Of a DNA stretch of 23,522 bases, positions 22,256-23,522 are shown piece by piece. Positions within the stretch are counted from its first letter, which is position 1; each line of letters begins with the position of its first letter. Position numbers and translations under genes: made by a program. The stretch lies in contig LRSR01011106.1 of the NCBI GenBank assembly GCA_001579985.1, forward strand, positions 1 through 23,522. Direction: 5' to 3'. The stretch comes from Hypsibius dujardini. Lineage: Eukaryota; Tardigrada; Eutardigrada; Parachela; Hypsibiidae. Below the pieces are notes generated by a model. The model searched no databases. It was given only the letters and a program-made list of their open reading frames with translations, and had not been told where the DNA came from.

Positions 22256-23522
22256 TTACAATTCTATTCCTCTTTGCGATTTTAAGCTTATGCAAGAGAA
22301 CAGCAGTGATATCCGGGATTGGCAGGTGTAGCCCGGAAGAACGAGGTCCTTCCGTTGGAGGACCCAATAATTTTCCGATTCGAAGAGTTGCTGCCTGAAC
22401 CAGCGATAATAAGCCGATCCAGCTAGCAATAAGATACAACCCGCTGCCGTCGACAGAGCTGTAATTATCGTCGAAGTCCCTGTAAATCAAATCCGAAAAT
22501 CTAAAAACTCTTCACTTAAAGAAAATAATTTTTTTAAATTGTGAATAATTTCAACTGAAATGTTATTTATTGAATGTTTTGCTGAATTTCAAAGTAAAAT
22601 CTTTTGAAAATTATTGCTTACGCCCTTCTTGTTAGGAGGAATTAAAGTTAAATATCTACAGTGTCTCGGTCTACACGCAAAAGCTTCTTAAGAACATTTG
22701 CTTTGATAAAACCGGCACCCATGGGTACACGAGCTCAGTTACTAACGAACTTTCCGCGGCACAGCGTCCTTCATGTCCGGTGAAGCCGCATTCCGGCACA
22801 TCAGCGGGCGGCGAACCGTCGGACGTCGGCCATGGAATCGTCTTGTTTTCATAGAAAGTGAACCGCTGCTTCGTGCCGTCAAATACTCCGATTGTCTAAA
22901 GGAGAACGACAGTGCCGTTACTTAAATAATGTCGCGGACTGACCGTTGCGCCGACGGGGCCGTTGCCCCTCCCCCGACGCTTAAAATGATTTTGCTTCCT
23001 CCTCCCGCAATGCGGGGGATGGGAAAGGGGGGAGTGGAAAGTTGGGGCAGTCCCTCCCCCCCCCCACGATGCGGGGGGGGGAGGAAATGATGAGGCTTTT
23101 CAAATGATAAAGCGTTCAAAATGACTTTGGTACCTTCCGCAAGGCAAGAGGGACAGAGATTTTGAGTTTTTTTAAATGTTAAAGTTTGCCCCTCCCCTTC
23201 CCGGCAAGGCTTGCACTCCCTCCTTGATCCGTCACTGAGTAAAGAAAATGTATTTGAATTCCTCAACTTGTGATTGACCCACAACGTGCCTGCAAGGAAA
23301 GCGTGGAGGTATTGAAAGCGAACACTTCCGTATTGATCAGGCGAATTCCACCGGCGGTGAAGTAAACCCTCCCACTGCTGATGGTGAAAGTGCGATTGGC
23401 GATTCTATCCACAAGTTGACTTCCGCTGCACGGTCCGTCCTGCCCCGACCCAAGTAGCGCACTGTCGCGTTCGATGACGAGGGTTGAAAAAATCTCCACA
23501 ATTTCAATGGCACCTCTTGCTC
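22256..23522 (-). CDS. Receptor D: natriuretic-peptide-receptor-like receptor, 3' part (5' end beyond window)
   Basis: Three exons: 23522 (window edge)-23290, 22895-22751, and 22479-22256 (TAA). The first encodes IEIVEIFSTLV through IANRTF to STLSLQ, and the second TIGVFDGTKQRF through SPPADVPECGFTG. The third holds the membrane span over STIITALSTAAGCILLLAG, then RWFRQQLFESENYWVLQRKD, LVLPG and a short tail ending GIEL. Exon sizes and phases equal those of receptor C (145-base exon, phase 1 into the membrane exon). The first two exons are much closer to C (about 4 changes in 48 residues and 5 in 69) than the membrane/tail exon is. The first intron begins with GC, not GT (CAG|GCACGT), as in C. 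No kinase-homology or cyclase exon lies between here and receptor C. Confidence 0.85.
22929..23237. mobile_element. hAT-like MITE in the GC-AG intron of receptor D
   Basis: Counterpart of the element at 14744-15025, here about 309 bases. The left end is decayed (ATGTCGCGGACTGAC) and the right end is GATCCGTCACTG. The interior has the same GCTTAAAATGATTTTGC and GCGTTCAAAATGACTTTG units. A C-run/G-run hairpin at about 23052-23083 (CCTCCCCC to GGGGGAGG around ACGATG) is longer than in the receptor C copy. Confidence 0.65.

Overview
The window is nuclear DNA of an animal, most likely an invertebrate. Genes are split by GT-AG introns, many only 55-90 bases long. Coding exons are richer in G+C than the AT-rich introns. 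The protein families are metazoan: a DHRS12-type dehydrogenase, natriuretic-peptide-receptor ectodomains and an M14 carboxypeptidase. The phylum cannot be fixed from the sequence; a tardigrade or another small-genome ecdysozoan is only a guess.

Layout. 435-1271 (+): last two exons of a DHRS12-like short-chain dehydrogenase. 1929-7765 (-): receptor B, a complete 11-exon gene for a single-pass receptor of about 588 residues with a natriuretic-receptor/receptor-guanylyl-cyclase ectodomain and only a 38-residue cytoplasmic tail. 8817-10300 (-): a two-exon secreted Thr/Pro-rich protein of 202 residues. 11762-13749 (+): a carboxypeptidase A-type gene that lacks its 5' exons and has one exon-phase conflict. 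13871-21001 (-): receptor C, a second complete receptor of the B family. 22256-23522 (-): receptor D, the 3' part of a third copy, closely related to C, running off the window edge.

The main point is a same-strand cluster of three receptor paralogues. Each has the full ligand-binding fold and a membrane segment, but none has recognisable kinase-homology or guanylyl cyclase exons. They look like decoy, clearance or co-receptors derived from receptor guanylyl cyclases. C and D keep the juxtamembrane stretch that precedes the kinase-homology domain in true cyclase receptors and then stop.

The introns and spacers carry several small non-autonomous DNA elements: a 162-base-arm foldback, a large 0.6-kb palindrome, a 0.3-kb TIR element, two copies of an element with repeated TATTGTCACCCC-type ends, and a hAT-like MITE present in the same intron of C and D. 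No virus-like element, tRNA, rRNA or CRISPR array was recognised.
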